DNA of 64,000 bases from Paenibacillus sp. FJAT-29882 (GCF_001510645.1 NZ_LMVB01000001.1:1478436-1542435); one strand, 5' to 3'. Positions 1 to 8,846 are shown, counted from the stretch's first letter. Numbers and translations: made by a program. Notes: generated by a model not told the origin, from the sequence alone.

Positions 1-45
1 CTACTTCATGATAAAATTAGCATTATTGAAAATGGGACAAACTAA
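1..45 (+). CDS. 3' end of an unidentified gene (partial)
   Basis: Frame 1 is open from the window edge and ends LLHDKISIIENGTN then TAA. The hydrophobic-acidic pattern before a short polar tail would suit the end of an ATP-binding or similar cytosolic protein, but fourteen residues cannot name a family. The rest lies upstream of the window. It is reported because the frame is open and codon use looks coding. Confidence 0.35.
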   Translation, partial: LLHDKISIIENGTN

Positions 46-53
46 TGGATGAT

Positions 54-90
54 TTGGATAAATAAATTCAATTTTTATGAGTATACTAAT
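54..90 (+). repeat. Copy 1 of a promoter-like motif shared with 773-808
   Basis: This stretch contains gataaataaat followed about 10 bases later by ttatgagtatacta. Both blocks recur with the same spacing at 773-808, just upstream of the first YdjO-like gene. The shared block may be a promoter region (tatact as a -10). It lies about 150 bases upstream of the small membrane gene at 240. Function is inferred. Confidence 0.35.
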
Positions 91-239
91 TTCAGAGGTT
101 AGTATCCTGTTTCATTGTTAATGTTAGATGAGTATCAAAAAAAGAATTGAACATCTAAAATGACTATTTTTTATCGTGGCTAAGTAAAGTGAATGATTGT
201 AGTTTTATTAGTTTTACATTTGATTTTTGGAGGGGACAG

Positions 240-521
240 ATGGAAGAGAATCGTGATACACCAATTCAAGAGCAGGAGTATACCCCAAGTAATACGAATG
301 TAGTTTCAGTCAAAAGTTGGTTGGGTACTTTAGCATTGTTAATCATTCCAGTTGTTAATATTATCTTATTGTTTGTTTGGGCATTCGGTGGTGACACCAA
401 TTTGAACAGGCGGAATTTTGCTAAGGCACAATTGATTCTAATGGCCATTATTATCGGACTGTATCTTATTGTTCTCGTGTTTTTTTTAGTATTGGTTGGC
501 ATTACAGCGAATACTTATTGA
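240..521 (+). CDS. Small two-helix membrane protein
   Basis: This 93-residue protein starts at the ATG that follows ggaggggacag. An upstream in-frame ATG at 189 lacks such a site. A polar N-terminus of about 30 residues is followed by two strongly hydrophobic segments (roughly 33-53 and 68-89). Between them lies a short positively charged loop with the pattern WAFGGDTNLNRRNFAKA. That pattern (W-x-F-G-x-x-x-N-x-x-x-x-N-x-A-K-A) is familiar from small membrane proteins of Firmicutes with unknown function. No enzymatic residues are visible. It appears monocistronic. Confidence 0.75.
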   Translation: MEENRDTPIQEQEYTPSNTNVVSVKSWLGTLALLIIPVVNIILLFVWAFGGDTNLNRRNFAKAQLILMAIIIGLYLIVLVFFLVLVGITANTY

Positions 522-702
522 ATAATCTATGCTAGACACGGTTTTGATTATCTGGACCATTCATTTGTAACTGTGGTTTCACATGAATGAGCCTAAAATT
601 GTTTAACATAGCCACTGAATTAGAGAGAAGATGGAAGAGGATTTTTTTATGTATCAGCAGACTTGAGTGTTGACTATTTTTTGAATGTCCGCTTAATTAG
701 AT

Positions 703-754
703 AAAGTGAAATTTCAATCAGCGGGGGTTTCACTGCTCGTTAATGCGGGATAAA
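703..754. repeat. Family A inverted-repeat element, short form (A1)
   Basis: It begins aaagtgaaatttcaatcag and ends gcgggataaata, with the core gggggtttcactgctcgttaa. The same ends and core recur at ten other places in the window. It lies 75 bases upstream of the first YdjO-like gene. The core can fold on itself because the ggggg/ctgctcgtt halves correspond to cgggcag/accccc in the opposite orientation of other copies. Confidence 0.75.
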
Positions 755-828
755 TAAAATCCGACTATTTTTTTGATAAATAAATCCTGGTAATTATGAG
801 TATACTATCCATAAAGGAGGTTACTCTT

Positions 829-1035
829 ATGTACTTTGGTAAAAAGAATGCAGAGGAACCCGTTGTTGAAATGGTCGATACAGACGTCTATTCATGTGAA
901 TCGGAGGCTTGTAATGGCTGGATGAGAAAAGACTTTGCAAGTGCAGAAAATACTTGTCCAATGTGTGGGAGCAATCTAGTTGAAGAAGTAAGGGAGTTAC
1001 CGAAAATTTCGAACGAGTATAATGCTTATCGTTAA
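829..1035 (+). CDS. ydjO: YdjO-like cold-inducible zinc-ribbon protein, copy 1
   Basis: This is a 68-residue soluble protein. The start is the ATG 9 bases after aaaggagg; an ATG further upstream at 796 has no ribosome site. It carries two paired-cysteine knuckles: C-x4-C in YSCESEACNGWMR and C-x2-C in TCPMCGS. This is the layout of the YdjO family, small cold-inducible proteins of Bacillus with unknown mechanism. The conserved CxGWMR stretch is the clearest family mark. A hairpin terminator follows directly. A paralogue lies 1 kb downstream at 1988, so the pair probably arose by duplication. Confidence 0.85.
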   Translation: MYFGKKNAEEPVVEMVDTDVYSCESEACNGWMRKDFASAENTCPMCGSNLVEEVRELPKISNEYNAYR

Positions 1036-1041
1036 GAAGTG

Positions 1042-1078
1042 AAGGGGTTACCTGAATGGTAATCCCTTTGTTCATGAA
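1042..1078 (+). terminator. Hairpin terminator after the first YdjO-like gene
   Basis: The sequence aaggggttacc, a 4-base loop and ggtaatcccttt form a stem with one mismatch, followed by tgttcat. The T-run is modest. Its position just past the stop codon supports termination of the gene at 829. Confidence 0.55.
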
Positions 1079-1545
1079 AAGAGAACTTGACCTCTTTATT
1101 AAATAATGGTATGATTGTTATCTTAGTGTTTTTCTTATGAATAACACAGAGGGTAATTTTATATAGAACATTTTTATTAAAGCATGGTAAAACAGTTTTG
1201 TTTTAGCAGCATAGAAGTACGACAACGTGTATGTTATGAAGCCTTATGGCCTATTAAGTAAAGAAACCCATTTGTTTTTTCCTCACAAGTTTTTTTATTC
1301 TTCAAGTAAACACACTTCTATTCTTTCTTTCCATTGGATTATGAACCCTTGTGTCTAGGGATTTCCGACAGTTACCTTTAATAAACATGTGCTTACAGTC
1401 AAATCTGATTCTCACTGGCGCGGTCTAGGAACCGTAGAGATGGGAGAGAGGCAGGGCTTTCATTGTTTTAGGTTTGGAACAGAAATTACTCTCATGCTTT
1501 TCGAAGTTAATTTGAAAAGCTGGTCATCATTGATAAACTAACTAA

Positions 1546-1585
1546 AGCTGCTCTTATGAGAAAGAGCAGCTTTTTATTTTTTGAA
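1546..1585. terminator. Strong hairpin, possibly a terminator of a lost gene
   Basis: The arms aaagctgctctt and aagagcagcttt flank a short loop and are followed by ttattttttg on the plus strand. There is no gene directly upstream within 500 bases, so this may be the relic of a deleted gene or may end an unrecognised transcript. Confidence 0.5.
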
Positions 1586-1693
1586 ATTATTTCTTAATCT
1601 ACAGGCTATTTTCCTTACTAGCTCTAAATCCTTAAAAAGATAGGCTCTTTTCGTAAAGATTGTTGTTTTTGCAAGTAACAAATTCGAGCAGAT

Positions 1694-1765
1694 GTTGATT
1701 GTAGTGGAAGGTGCGAGGCTCCAGAGACCGCCTGCGGAAAGCGAGTACCTGCAACGGAAATCAAC
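1694..1765. repeat. Shortened Bacillus-type dispersed repeat with gttgatt/aatcaac ends
   Basis: The element starts gttgattgtagtggaagg and ends gcaacggaaatcaac, giving a perfect 7-base terminal inverted repeat. Inside is cctgcggaaagcgag. It closely resembles, from memory, the longer GC-rich intergenic repeats of many Bacillus genomes. Those carry gactcctgcggga and ccgaggaggctc blocks in their middle. Here the middle is missing, so this is probably an internally deleted copy. Confidence 0.6.
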
Positions 1766-1910
1766 CCAGGATAGTCGTGTAAATATCATTCAAAAGCAAC
1801 AAAGTATGCGAAAACAGCCAAAAGATAAGAGTCAAAACGGGAAAGATCTAACTATGATCCGACGATAGTTTTCCTTTTACAAAGCGCTTAGGCTGTTCTT
1901 ATGGTATAAT

Positions 1911-1920
1911 GAAAGAGAAC
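1911..1920 (+). promoter_or_regulatory. Extended -10 promoter for the second YdjO-like gene
   Basis: The sequence tggtataat gives a perfect TATAAT (1915-1920) with an upstream TG, about 68 bases before the TTG start at 1988. No good -35 lies at the right spacing, which fits an extended -10 promoter. The untranslated leader of about 60 bases would suit a cold-regulated transcript, but that part is inference. Confidence 0.45.
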
Positions 1921-1987
1921 GATTATTTACAGGCAAGTTTTTTGAAAAATACGCACCGAACCATTTTAATCAAAGGAGTGAGCTATT

Positions 1988-2182
1988 TTGTATAGACGTA
2001 ATAATACAGAAGAAGTGGAACCGGAAGAAACAAAGATTTGGGATTGTGCATCTCCGACTTGTAAGGGATGGGTTCGAGCGAATTTTACAATGAGTGAACA
2101 GCCTAGCTGTCCTTTATGCGGTAGTGAAATGGTTGCTACGACAAAAATGCTTCAAGCAATTGATAATCCAAGGCATAAATAA
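1988..2182 (+). CDS. ydjO: YdjO-like cold-inducible zinc-ribbon protein, copy 2
   Basis: This is a 64-residue protein starting at a TTG that follows aaaggagtgagctatt. It has the same two knuckles as the gene at 829: C-x4-C in WDCASPTCKGWVR and C-x2-C in SCPLCGSE. The acidic N-terminus (VEPEETKIWDC) is close to the B. subtilis YdjO arrangement, so this copy is probably the orthologue and the other the divergent paralogue. It has its own promoter at 1911. Its biochemical role is unknown; a structural zinc site is likely. Confidence 0.87.
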   Translation: MYRRNNTEEVEPEETKIWDCASPTCKGWVRANFTMSEQPSCPLCGSEMVATTKMLQAIDNPRHK

Positions 2183-2258
2183 GAACGACAAACAATGCAC
2201 ACTGCCAATGTGTATTATTTTTTGCAATAAATATAAAGACTGCAATTATTAACATTCC

Positions 2259-2345
2259 TTTTATCTCGTATTAACGGGCAGTACCCCCTCAAGGCTTAGA
2301 GGAAGCGTAGGTGTAGGTGGGGATGAAGAAAATCATTCACTTTAT
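2259..2345. repeat. Family A element, half-arm form (A2)
   Basis: It begins tttatctcgtattaacgggcagt, which is the standard family A end. It then runs into accccctcaaggcttagaggaagcg. The block aaggcttagaggaa is found, reverse complemented, in the right arm of the long element at 61494-61817. It ends near cattcactttat. This shows that the interior modules of the long form also occur in a shorter copy. Confidence 0.65.
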
Positions 2346-2351
2346 GAAAAA

Positions 2352-2408
2352 GAACTACCCATTAGAAGGTTACTCATAACCTCACTGATGGCTAGTTCTT
2401 TTTTTGTT
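2352..2408. terminator. Long hairpin with T-tract between convergent genes
   Basis: The arms aagaactacccatta and tgatggctagttctt pair with few mismatches, flanked by aaaa on the left and ttttttt on the right. It can terminate transcription from either side. It sits between the YdjO-like gene and the convergent YitT gene. Confidence 0.55.
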
Positions 2409-2573
2409 TGAAGGACATGGGAACCGGGCTTCGTGACTTACTAATAAGCCCTCTACTTAGCTGGTTTACTAAAGTTATCCCAATTCGGACTCTTTACCGC
2501 CACCATTGTGATTAGGCAAGTGGAGCGTGCTACATGTGGTAAGTGATGGCTTTTTAACGCCATATTCGATTTG

Positions 2574-3482
2574 TTAGTGAATGTCTCTCTTTTTAAACTG
2601 GCCGCCGCGCACTTCAGCAATATCTCCGATTGCTAAGAAAGCCGATGAGTCAAAGTCCTTCACAATGTCCTTAAGCTTTGCTTCTTCAAGTCGGTTGATT
2701 ACACAGAAAATGACCTTCTTGTCGTCTCCGGAAAAAGCTCCTTCTCCACTTAAGTAAGTAACACCGCGACCCAATCGATGCAGAATAGCATCGCCAATTT
2801 CGCGAAATTCATCACTGATAATCCAAACAAATTTCGATTCATCCAATCCTGCGATGACAATATCCATTGTTTTAAATGCCACATAATACGCGAGGATGGA
2901 GTACATTGCACGATCCCATGAATAGACGAATCCGGCACATGCAAAGATGAATAAGTTAAAAAACATGATAATTTCCCCTACAGAGAATGGAAGCTTCTTG
3001 CTTGCAAGTATCGCTAGGATTTCTGTCCCATCAAGAGAACCTCCATAACGAATAACGATTCCGACTCCAACGCCGACAATCATTCCGCCAAAGATTGAAG
3101 CGAGTAAGATATCTTGAGTAAATGCTGGTACATGGTGAAGGAAAATGGAAGTTATGGAAAGTACAACAATTCCATAAAGGGTGGATAATGCAAATGTTTT
3201 ACCAATCTGTTTATAACCTATGAAGAAAAACGGAAGATTGAGAACGAAGAGAAATACTCCTAATTTCCAGTCAGTTATGTAAGAAAGCATGATTGATATC
3301 CCTGTTATTCCGCCATCGATGACATTATTAGGGACAAGGAATACTTCAAGACCGGTACTCATTAAAATCGCTCCGATTGTAATTAATATCCCCCTTTGAA
3401 GAATTTGCCTTGCGGTGAGTTTCTTGTGTTTCGCTTTTTTAATCATTGCTTCTACTGTCGTTAAATCTGATGCATTTGACAT
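2574..3482 (-). CDS. yitT: YitT family membrane protein with C-terminal DUF2179
   Basis: The 302-residue protein follows an agagagggtatctat ribosome site. After a charged N-terminus of about 25 residues, five to six hydrophobic segments span roughly residues 28-200. These include the family-typical VIDGGITGISIMLSY and RYGGSLDGTEILA. The last 80 residues form a soluble DUF2179 domain (SKFVWIISDE onwards to GDIAEVRGG). Length and order match the YitT family of Bacillus inner-membrane proteins, several of which exist per genome and whose substrate is unknown. It is monocistronic, convergent with the gene at 1988 and divergent from the kinase at 3735. Confidence 0.9.
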   Translation of the reverse strand: MSNASDLTTVEAMIKKAKHKKLTARQILQRGILITIGAILMSTGLEVFLVPNNVIDGGITGISIMLSYITDWKLGVFLFVLNLPFFFIGYKQIGKTFALSTLYGIVVLSITSIFLHHVPAFTQDILLASIFGGMIVGVGVGIVIRYGGSLDGTEILAILASKKLPFSVGEIIMFFNLFIFACAGFVYSWDRAMYSILAYYVAFKTMDIVIAGLDESKFVWIISDEFREIGDAILHRLGRGVTYLSGEGAFSGDDKKVIFCVINRLEEAKLKDIVKDFDSSAFLAIGDIAEVRGGQFKKRDIH

Positions 3483-3734
3483 ATAGATACCCTCTCTTTC
3501 TGTCTTTATACGCGGAAAAGAAACTTGAAAAATAAAGACTTCTTAAATTATTATACAGTTTTACTATTCATAAAAATATTTATTTGCATTCAATCTTTCA
3601 AAATTATGTATTTTAACCAGCTGTTTTCTGCTAAAGCAGATAGTGATATCAAATTATTCTAGCCGTTGTCTCCGATTCTCATTCTTTTTTTCGGTACCTA
3701 AAAACGATGTGAGATTAAGATTTGTCTTTTCTGA

Positions 3735-5588
3735 ATGGGCGGATTACTATACACTGATAATAAAAACATCCCTAATGGAGACGATTATTTCTTAGATAAG
3801 GAAGTGCATGAATTGGAGCAATATTTTGTATCATCCAATCCGATTCTCTTATTAGTCGCATTAATATTGACATTTATGGCGGCTTATACGAGTTTGGATT
3901 TACTTACATTACTGAGAAGCTCTGCTGACCATAAGAAGTTTTTGTTATTCGGCGGAAGCTTTTCAATGGGAATTGCGATATGGACGTTTAATTTTTTTGG
4001 AATCTTGGCTTTTGAGAAGAACAGCGTAGTTACTTACAATTTATCAGTGATGGTGCTTTCACTCGTTCTTGGCGTGGCACTTGCATCAATGGGGTTTCTG
4101 GCATTAACCATTAAGAAACTCTCATTCATAAACATTGTTCATTGTGGTACATTATTGACCGTTTCTTTGTTATCTAACTATATTATTGGCTTATATGCCT
4201 TGAATCTTTCTATTAAAATCCATACAGTTTTGTTAATCCTAACAGTGATGATCACGTTAATTATTTTTGTTGTCGCATTTTTATTATTTTTTTATTCGAA
4301 TTATCGGCAAAAAGAAAACCAAATATGGTTGAAGCCGACGAGTACATTTATCGTCTCTGCTGCGATTATCCAAGGCCATTTCATGTTAGTGCGTGCGCTA
4401 CCTGTTAAACAATCGGTTGATAATGTGAATGAACTTGTCCATGATACTTCTTTTGTACCGTTTCTTGTGTTGTTTGTTTTTTTATTAATCGTTGGTGGGT
4501 TGATTACTTCAAGCTCTTTCATCACAAAACGCCTGCAGAATAGTGATAAATATTTGCAAGACTATCGATATGCGCTTGATCAAGCTTCGATTGTGGCAGT
4601 CACGGATTCCAAAGGAAAAATCATTTATGTGAATGAGAAGTTTACGGAAATCTCGCAATATAGGGAAGAGGAATTACTTGGGAAGACTCATTCAATCATC
4701 AATTCTGGCTATCATTCTAAGGAGTTTTTTCAGGATTTGTGGGATACCATCCTAAAAGGCAAGACATGGAATGGTGAAATTTGCAATCAAGCGAAGGATG
4801 GTAGTCTATATTGGGTTTCAACGACGATTGTCCCATTTCTAAATAAGAAGGGAATACCGTACCAATTTGTCTCGATCCGAAATGATATTACTGAACGAAA
4901 ACAATCTGAGGAGCTACTTCATCGACAGGATAAACTGGCTGCTGTTGGTCAATTAGCTGCAGGAGTTGCCCATGAAATTCGTAACCCGCTAACATCCATG
5001 AGAGGATATGCTGAATTTCTGCAAATGGATGAGTTGAAGCCAGAAAGATTGGAATACTTCGATATTATTTTGGATGAAATAGAACGAGTGAATACGATTG
5101 TCGAAGAGTTTATGGTACTAGCAAAACCGCAGACCGTTCATCTTGAGTTGAAAAACATCGTCTTAATCGTACAAGACGTACTTACTTTGATTGCATTTGA
5201 AGCGAAAAACAAAAACGTACATGTGCATTTTGAAAGTCATAATCAAGAAATCCTTGTGAATTGTGATGAGAATCGTTTGAAGCAAGTGTTATTAAACTTC
5301 GCGAAAAACGGAATAGAAGCGATGCCTTCTGGAGGAGACTTGTATGTAAATGCTTTGCAGCAAGGAGGGAAAGTGATGATCCATATTCGAGATACGGGAG
5401 TTGGGATTCCTTCTGAAAAGTTGAATAAGTTAGGCGAACCATTTTTCACTACGAAAGAACAGGGAAATGGGTTGGGATTGATGGTGAGCTATAAAATTAT
5501 TGAAGGTCATAAAGGGAGAATTGAGGTGGTTAGTGAAGTGAATGAAGGCTCAACTTTCATCATTAAGCTACCCACTGTCACGGTTTAA
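3735..5588 (+). CDS. PAS sensor histidine kinase with a degenerate MHYT membrane domain
   Basis: The 617-residue protein has an N-terminal membrane part of seven or so helices (about 35-260), a PAS domain with PAC tail (about 275-390), a HisKA dimerisation helix with AHEIRNPLTS (phospho-acceptor His near 414), and a HATPase domain with N box (FAKNGIEAM), DTGVGIP and GNGLGLMV. The membrane part aligns with the MHYT sensor, but the first two MHYT sites read WTFNFFG and LSNYIIG, with Asn for His. Only the third keeps a His (GHFM). No ribosome site precedes the ATG at 3735; an in-frame TTG at 3813 follows aaggaag and may be the true start. No response regulator is adjacent. The kinase region resembles the orphan sporulation kinases. 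Confidence 0.88.
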   Translation: MGGLLYTDNKNIPNGDDYFLDKEVHELEQYFVSSNPILLLVALILTFMAAYTSLDLLTLLRSSADHKKFLLFGGSFSMGIAIWTFNFFGILAFEKNSVVTYNLSVMVLSLVLGVALASMGFLALTIKKLSFINIVHCGTLLTVSLLSNYIIGLYALNLSIKIHTVLLILTVMITLIIFVVAFLLFFYSNYRQKENQIWLKPTSTFIVSAAIIQGHFMLVRALPVKQSVDNVNELVHDTSFVPFLVLFVFLLIVGGLITSSSFITKRLQNSDKYLQDYRYALDQASIVAVTDSKGKIIYVNEKFTEISQYREEELLGKTHSIINSGYHSKEFFQDLWDTILKGKTWNGEICNQAKDGSLYWVSTTIVPFLNKKGIPYQFVSIRNDITERKQSEELLHRQDKLAAVGQLAAGVAHEIRNPLTSMRGYAEFLQMDELKPERLEYFDIILDEIERVNTIVEEFMVLAKPQTVHLELKNIVLIVQDVLTLIAFEAKNKNVHVHFESHNQEILVNCDENRLKQVLLNFAKNGIEAMPSGGDLYVNALQQGGKVMIHIRDTGVGIPSEKLNKLGEPFFTTKEQGNGLGLMVSYKIIEGHKGRIEVVSEVNEGSTFIIKLPTVTV

Positions 5589-5761
5589 AAAATTTAATTG
5601 AGCATTAATGATAAGTACATTCAGTACGGGGATACTTGTTGATAAAGGAAGGGTTTTTAACGTGTATTTACTTTCGGTATTTTATCTTTAATCAGTGTTC
5701 TAATGACAGTATAACTCTTCATCGTTGAAGAAATAACGCCTTCTTAGATATTAACAATGAA

Positions 5762-5800
5762 TGCTCGGCTTCTCGCTTCTAGAGAAACTGAGCTTTTTTG
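5762..5800 (+). terminator. Terminator downstream of the PAS kinase
   Basis: The arms gctcggcttctc and gagaaactgagc enclose a 7-base loop and are followed by ttttttg. It is a convincing intrinsic terminator, 175 bases past the kinase stop. Confidence 0.7.
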
Positions 5801-5899
5801 TATTCTGATGCAAATTAAGTTATTGCTTTATATTGGAACCTCGAATTTTATAAAGCACAAACGGTGTGATTTAATAGAGGGAAAGAAGCAAAGGAGAGG

Positions 5900-6706
5900 G
5901 TGAGTGTGCTGGGGAAGAAAAGTGTACGTTACATAACGATTATTGCTGCGACTTTATCAATTCTTTGGCTGTTAAGTTTTGGTTGGGCCATTCAGGATTA
6001 TTATGCTACAGGTGCAACAGACGATGTGGTTAAAAAACAGGACAGTTCCCAAAAAACAGTGAAAAAAAATCATATGTTTACAGTAGTTGCCTTAGGTGAT
6101 TCATTGACAAGAGGGACGGGTGACGATTCTGGAAAAGGCTATGTTGGCTATGTGGCGGATGAGTTGAAAGAGCGCTTTAATGGAAACGTTGTTGTTCAAA
6201 ATCTCGGCATTAATGGTCAAATTTCTAGCCAGCTGAAAAAACAGGTGAAGCAACCGAATATTCAAAGACAGCTTGCTGACGCTGATATTATTTTACTTAC
6301 GATTGGTGCGAATGATTTATTTCAACAAGGAAGAACATTGGAAAATTTTGATTTAGCTACCATTAAAACCATTGAAGATGCTTTTGTTGAAAATCTAACT
6401 ACGATTTTCACCGATATTCGTAAGGCGAATCCAGATGCTTCTATCTTTTTTGTTGGGCTCTATAATCCTTTTATTGAAGTTGATGAAACAGGGGTAACTA
6501 GTCCAACCGTCCGTGACTGGAACCGTACAGCTGAGGAAGTGAGTTCAACAATCCCAAGGATTGTCTTCGTTCCTACCTATGATATATTCCAGTTGTCTGT
6601 AAATGATTATTTATTTACGGATAAATTTCATCCAAATCAACAGGGATACCGATTAATAGCAGACAGAATTGCTCCGTTAATTAAATGGGAGGGGGAAAGA
6701 AAATGA
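5900..6706 (+). CDS. Membrane-anchored SGNH/GDSL hydrolase
   Basis: The protein has 268 residues. A hydrophobic N-terminal segment (about 11-30) anchors or exports it. The catalytic domain shows block I GDSLTRGTG with the nucleophile Ser, block II NLGINGQ, block III GANDLF, and block V FHPNQQGY with the Asp/His pair, so all catalytic residues are present. It is expected to cleave an ester in the cell envelope; the substrate is unknown. The start is GTG at 5900 or GTG at 5906, the latter better spaced from aaggagag. Its stop overlaps the start of the next ABC ATPase (ATGA), so the three genes 5900-8593 form an operon. Hydrolase-plus-ABC pairs of this type are common in Bacilli. Confidence 0.88.
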   Translation: MSVLGKKSVRYITIIAATLSILWLLSFGWAIQDYYATGATDDVVKKQDSSQKTVKKNHMFTVVALGDSLTRGTGDDSGKGYVGYVADELKERFNGNVVVQNLGINGQISSQLKKQVKQPNIQRQLADADIILLTIGANDLFQQGRTLENFDLATIKTIEDAFVENLTTIFTDIRKANPDASIFFVGLYNPFIEVDETGVTSPTVRDWNRTAEEVSSTIPRIVFVPTYDIFQLSVNDYLFTDKFHPNQQGYRLIADRIAPLIKWEGERK

Positions 6707-7620
6707 GCGCGACGACTCTTTCTGTGAGAAATTTAACGAAGACGATAAAAAAGCACAAAGTCATTAAAGGAATCAGCTTTGAGTTAAAGGAAGGAGAAGT
6801 TTTTGGCTTTCTCGGTCCAAATGGTGCGGGTAAAACTACAACGATTCGAATGCTTGTTGGCCTAATTAGACCGACTTCTGGAACCATTGAGATCTGTGGC
6901 TATGATGTAAAGAAAAATTTCACAAAAGCAATGGCGAATCTTGGCTGTATTGTTGAAAATCCTGAGCTATATCCTTATTTAAGTGGTACTGATAATTTAC
7001 TTCATTTTGCGAGAATGCTTCCATCAGTAGATGCCAAACGAATTGCGGAAGTGGTTGATATGGTTAAGTTAACAGAAAGAATAGACGATAAAGTGAAGAC
7101 CTATTCGCTCGGCATGAGACAAAGGCTAGGTATTGCTCAAGCCTTACTAAATCGACCAAAAGTACTTATTTTAGATGAACCGACCAACGGGCTGGATCCT
7201 GCGGGAATTCGTCAGATGAGGGTTTTCATTCGTGAACTTGCTGAAAAGGAAGGTTTAAGTGTGCTTGTATCTAGTCATTTATTAAGTGAAATTCAGTTAT
7301 TATGTGATCGAGTGGCTATTATTACAAAAGGAAACATCATAACTGTTGATACAGTAGAGTCTTTGCTCTCGAGTCAGGAGCAAGCCATTTGGCAACTCGA
7401 TCCATCTGTCAAAGGAAGAGAAATATTGGAAAGCCTAACTGAGGTAACTACACTTGATGATGGTTATATGGTCACGCCTTATGATTCTACCCAGATTCCT
7501 AAGTGGAATGCTGCTTTGGTTCATGCAGGAGTACAAGTACTACAACTGAATAGAAAGATCCCTGTATTGGAGGATCTATTCCTACAATTGACGGATACAG
7601 GAGGTGCCCATATTGAATAA
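6703..7620 (+). CDS. ABC-2 type transporter, ATP-binding subunit
   Basis: This 305-residue ATPase starts at the ATG that overlaps the upstream stop, behind gggaggggga. An ATG 18 bases earlier lies inside the ribosome site. It shows Walker A GPNGAGKTT, the signature YSLGMRQR and Walker B LILDEPTNGLD, then SHLLSEI with the switch His. The last 90 residues are a variable C-terminal domain. It belongs to the CcmA/NatA-like group that works with ABC-2 permeases in export of drugs, ions or lipids. The permease is the next gene, with overlapping ends. Confidence 0.9.
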   Translation: MSATTLSVRNLTKTIKKHKVIKGISFELKEGEVFGFLGPNGAGKTTTIRMLVGLIRPTSGTIEICGYDVKKNFTKAMANLGCIVENPELYPYLSGTDNLLHFARMLPSVDAKRIAEVVDMVKLTERIDDKVKTYSLGMRQRLGIAQALLNRPKVLILDEPTNGLDPAGIRQMRVFIRELAEKEGLSVLVSSHLLSEIQLLCDRVAIITKGNIITVDTVESLLSSQEQAIWQLDPSVKGREILESLTEVTTLDDGYMVTPYDSTQIPKWNAALVHAGVQVLQLNRKIPVLEDLFLQLTDTGGAHIE

Positions 7621-8593
7621 TCTAATCTTGAACGAAATGATGAAGCTTGTGGCAAGGAAGCGTTTGTTGGTGATTGGAGCGATTGTGGGAATATTGGTGA
7701 TCCTGTTTACCTTTGCACAGTATAAGGAAGTACAAACACAGCGGGAAAAGCTAGGTTCAGATGATTGGCGAGCGTCTCTTCAACAGCAAATTATTGATAT
7801 GCAAAACAGGCTTGGATCAAGCCGAATCTCAGATGATTGGCGTGAGCAGATTCAAGTTAGCGTTCAGCAATTGCAATTCTATTTAGATCAAGATATTAAC
7901 CCAAGCGAACCAGGGGCCGTTACATTTGTTAGAATGTTCATTGAAAACTCTAGTGATTTATTTATTCCATTACTAATCATGATTGTTGCGAGCGACCTTG
8001 TTTCTTCTGAGCATACTCTTGGGTCTGTCAAATTACTATTAACAAGGCCTGTAAAGCGATGGCGGATTCTTTTAAGCAAATATATAACGTTATTGATGGC
8101 AACTTCGTTAATTGTTGCGATGACCGGACTGCTATCGTATGGATTGTCAGGGATTGTCTTTGGATATCATGGCTGGAATGCACCGATTATTACGGGCTTT
8201 CTTGTAGATGGAGGCGATGTAGATACGAGTAGTATCAGGCTTATTAGTCAATGGAAATTTGTGTTGATGGATTTTGGACTTGTTTGGTTTGTGGCTGTTG
8301 TAGTTGGAACATTAGCGTTTATGCTCTCTGTTTTAATAAGAAGTACGGCGGCAAGTATGGGTGTTATGCTTGCTGCGCTTATATCAGGAGCTATTTTAAA
8401 TAATATGGTGTCATCTTGGGAGTCGGCCAAATATCTGTTTATGGTGAACTTGAAATTGACTAATTATTTAAATGGGGTGGCACCGCCGATTACAGGGATG
8501 ACTTTGTTTTCTTCCATGTCGGTTCTCCTGGTATGGTGGGCGGCGGCGTTAGTCTTATCGTTCTTTGTCTTTACACGACAGGATGTTTATTAA
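7613..8593 (+). CDS. ABC-2 type transporter, permease subunit
   Basis: It has about 326 residues. I prefer the TTG at 7613, 7 bases after ggaggtg; a GTG at 7604 in the same frame overlaps that site. The first helix is at about residues 18-37. A long extracytoplasmic loop of about 80 polar residues (QTQREKLGSDDWRAS onwards) follows, then five helices between about residues 105 and 320. This is the usual ABC-2 layout of one helix, a large outer domain and a five-helix bundle. Its substrate cannot be read from sequence; the linked SGNH hydrolase hints at an envelope component. Confidence 0.85.
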   Translation: MNNLILNEMMKLVARKRLLVIGAIVGILVILFTFAQYKEVQTQREKLGSDDWRASLQQQIIDMQNRLGSSRISDDWREQIQVSVQQLQFYLDQDINPSEPGAVTFVRMFIENSSDLFIPLLIMIVASDLVSSEHTLGSVKLLLTRPVKRWRILLSKYITLLMATSLIVAMTGLLSYGLSGIVFGYHGWNAPIITGFLVDGGDVDTSSIRLISQWKFVLMDFGLVWFVAVVVGTLAFMLSVLIRSTAASMGVMLAALISGAILNNMVSSWESAKYLFMVNLKLTNYLNGVAPPITGMTLFSSMSVLLVWWAAALVLSFFVFTRQDVY

Positions 8594-8608
8594 TAGAATT
8601 TCGATTCA

Positions 8609-8641
8609 CTTCCAGCGAGCTTGCTTGTTGGATTTTTTTGA
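8609..8641 (+). terminator. Terminator of the hydrolase/ABC operon
   Basis: The sequence tccagcgagc, tt, gcttgttgga forms a 10-bp stem with two mismatches, followed directly by ttttttt. Confidence 0.75.
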
Positions 8642-8846
8642 TGCTGGAGGTATAAATGGAGTAAAAACAAGATCGACATTTGGTGGGCATAATTCATAGT
8701 GTGATGTAAATACTAGGAAATAGAAGTGTTTAGCTTGGATGATGGTTCTTTTCAAAATGTGTTTTTAAAAGCGTATAAAGTCTTATATTTCAAATCGGTT
8801 ACGAATCTTAATTCTGGAAAATTTGTAGATGGGGAGGATACACATT

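Larger units (their letters stand above)
1079..1987. other. Long intergenic region between the two YdjO-like genes
   Basis: No convincing gene is seen in about 900 bases. It holds a terminator-like hairpin at 1546-1585, a shortened dispersed repeat at 1694-1765 and an extended -10 promoter near 1915. An open frame on the minus strand at 1574-1789 lacks a ribosome site and overlaps the repeat, so I do not call it. The region 1130-1540 shows nothing I can name. Confidence 0.5.

Noticed and set aside
1574..1789. Minus-strand 71-residue frame
   Set aside because: It overlaps a dispersed repeat and a terminator hairpin and has no ribosome site.
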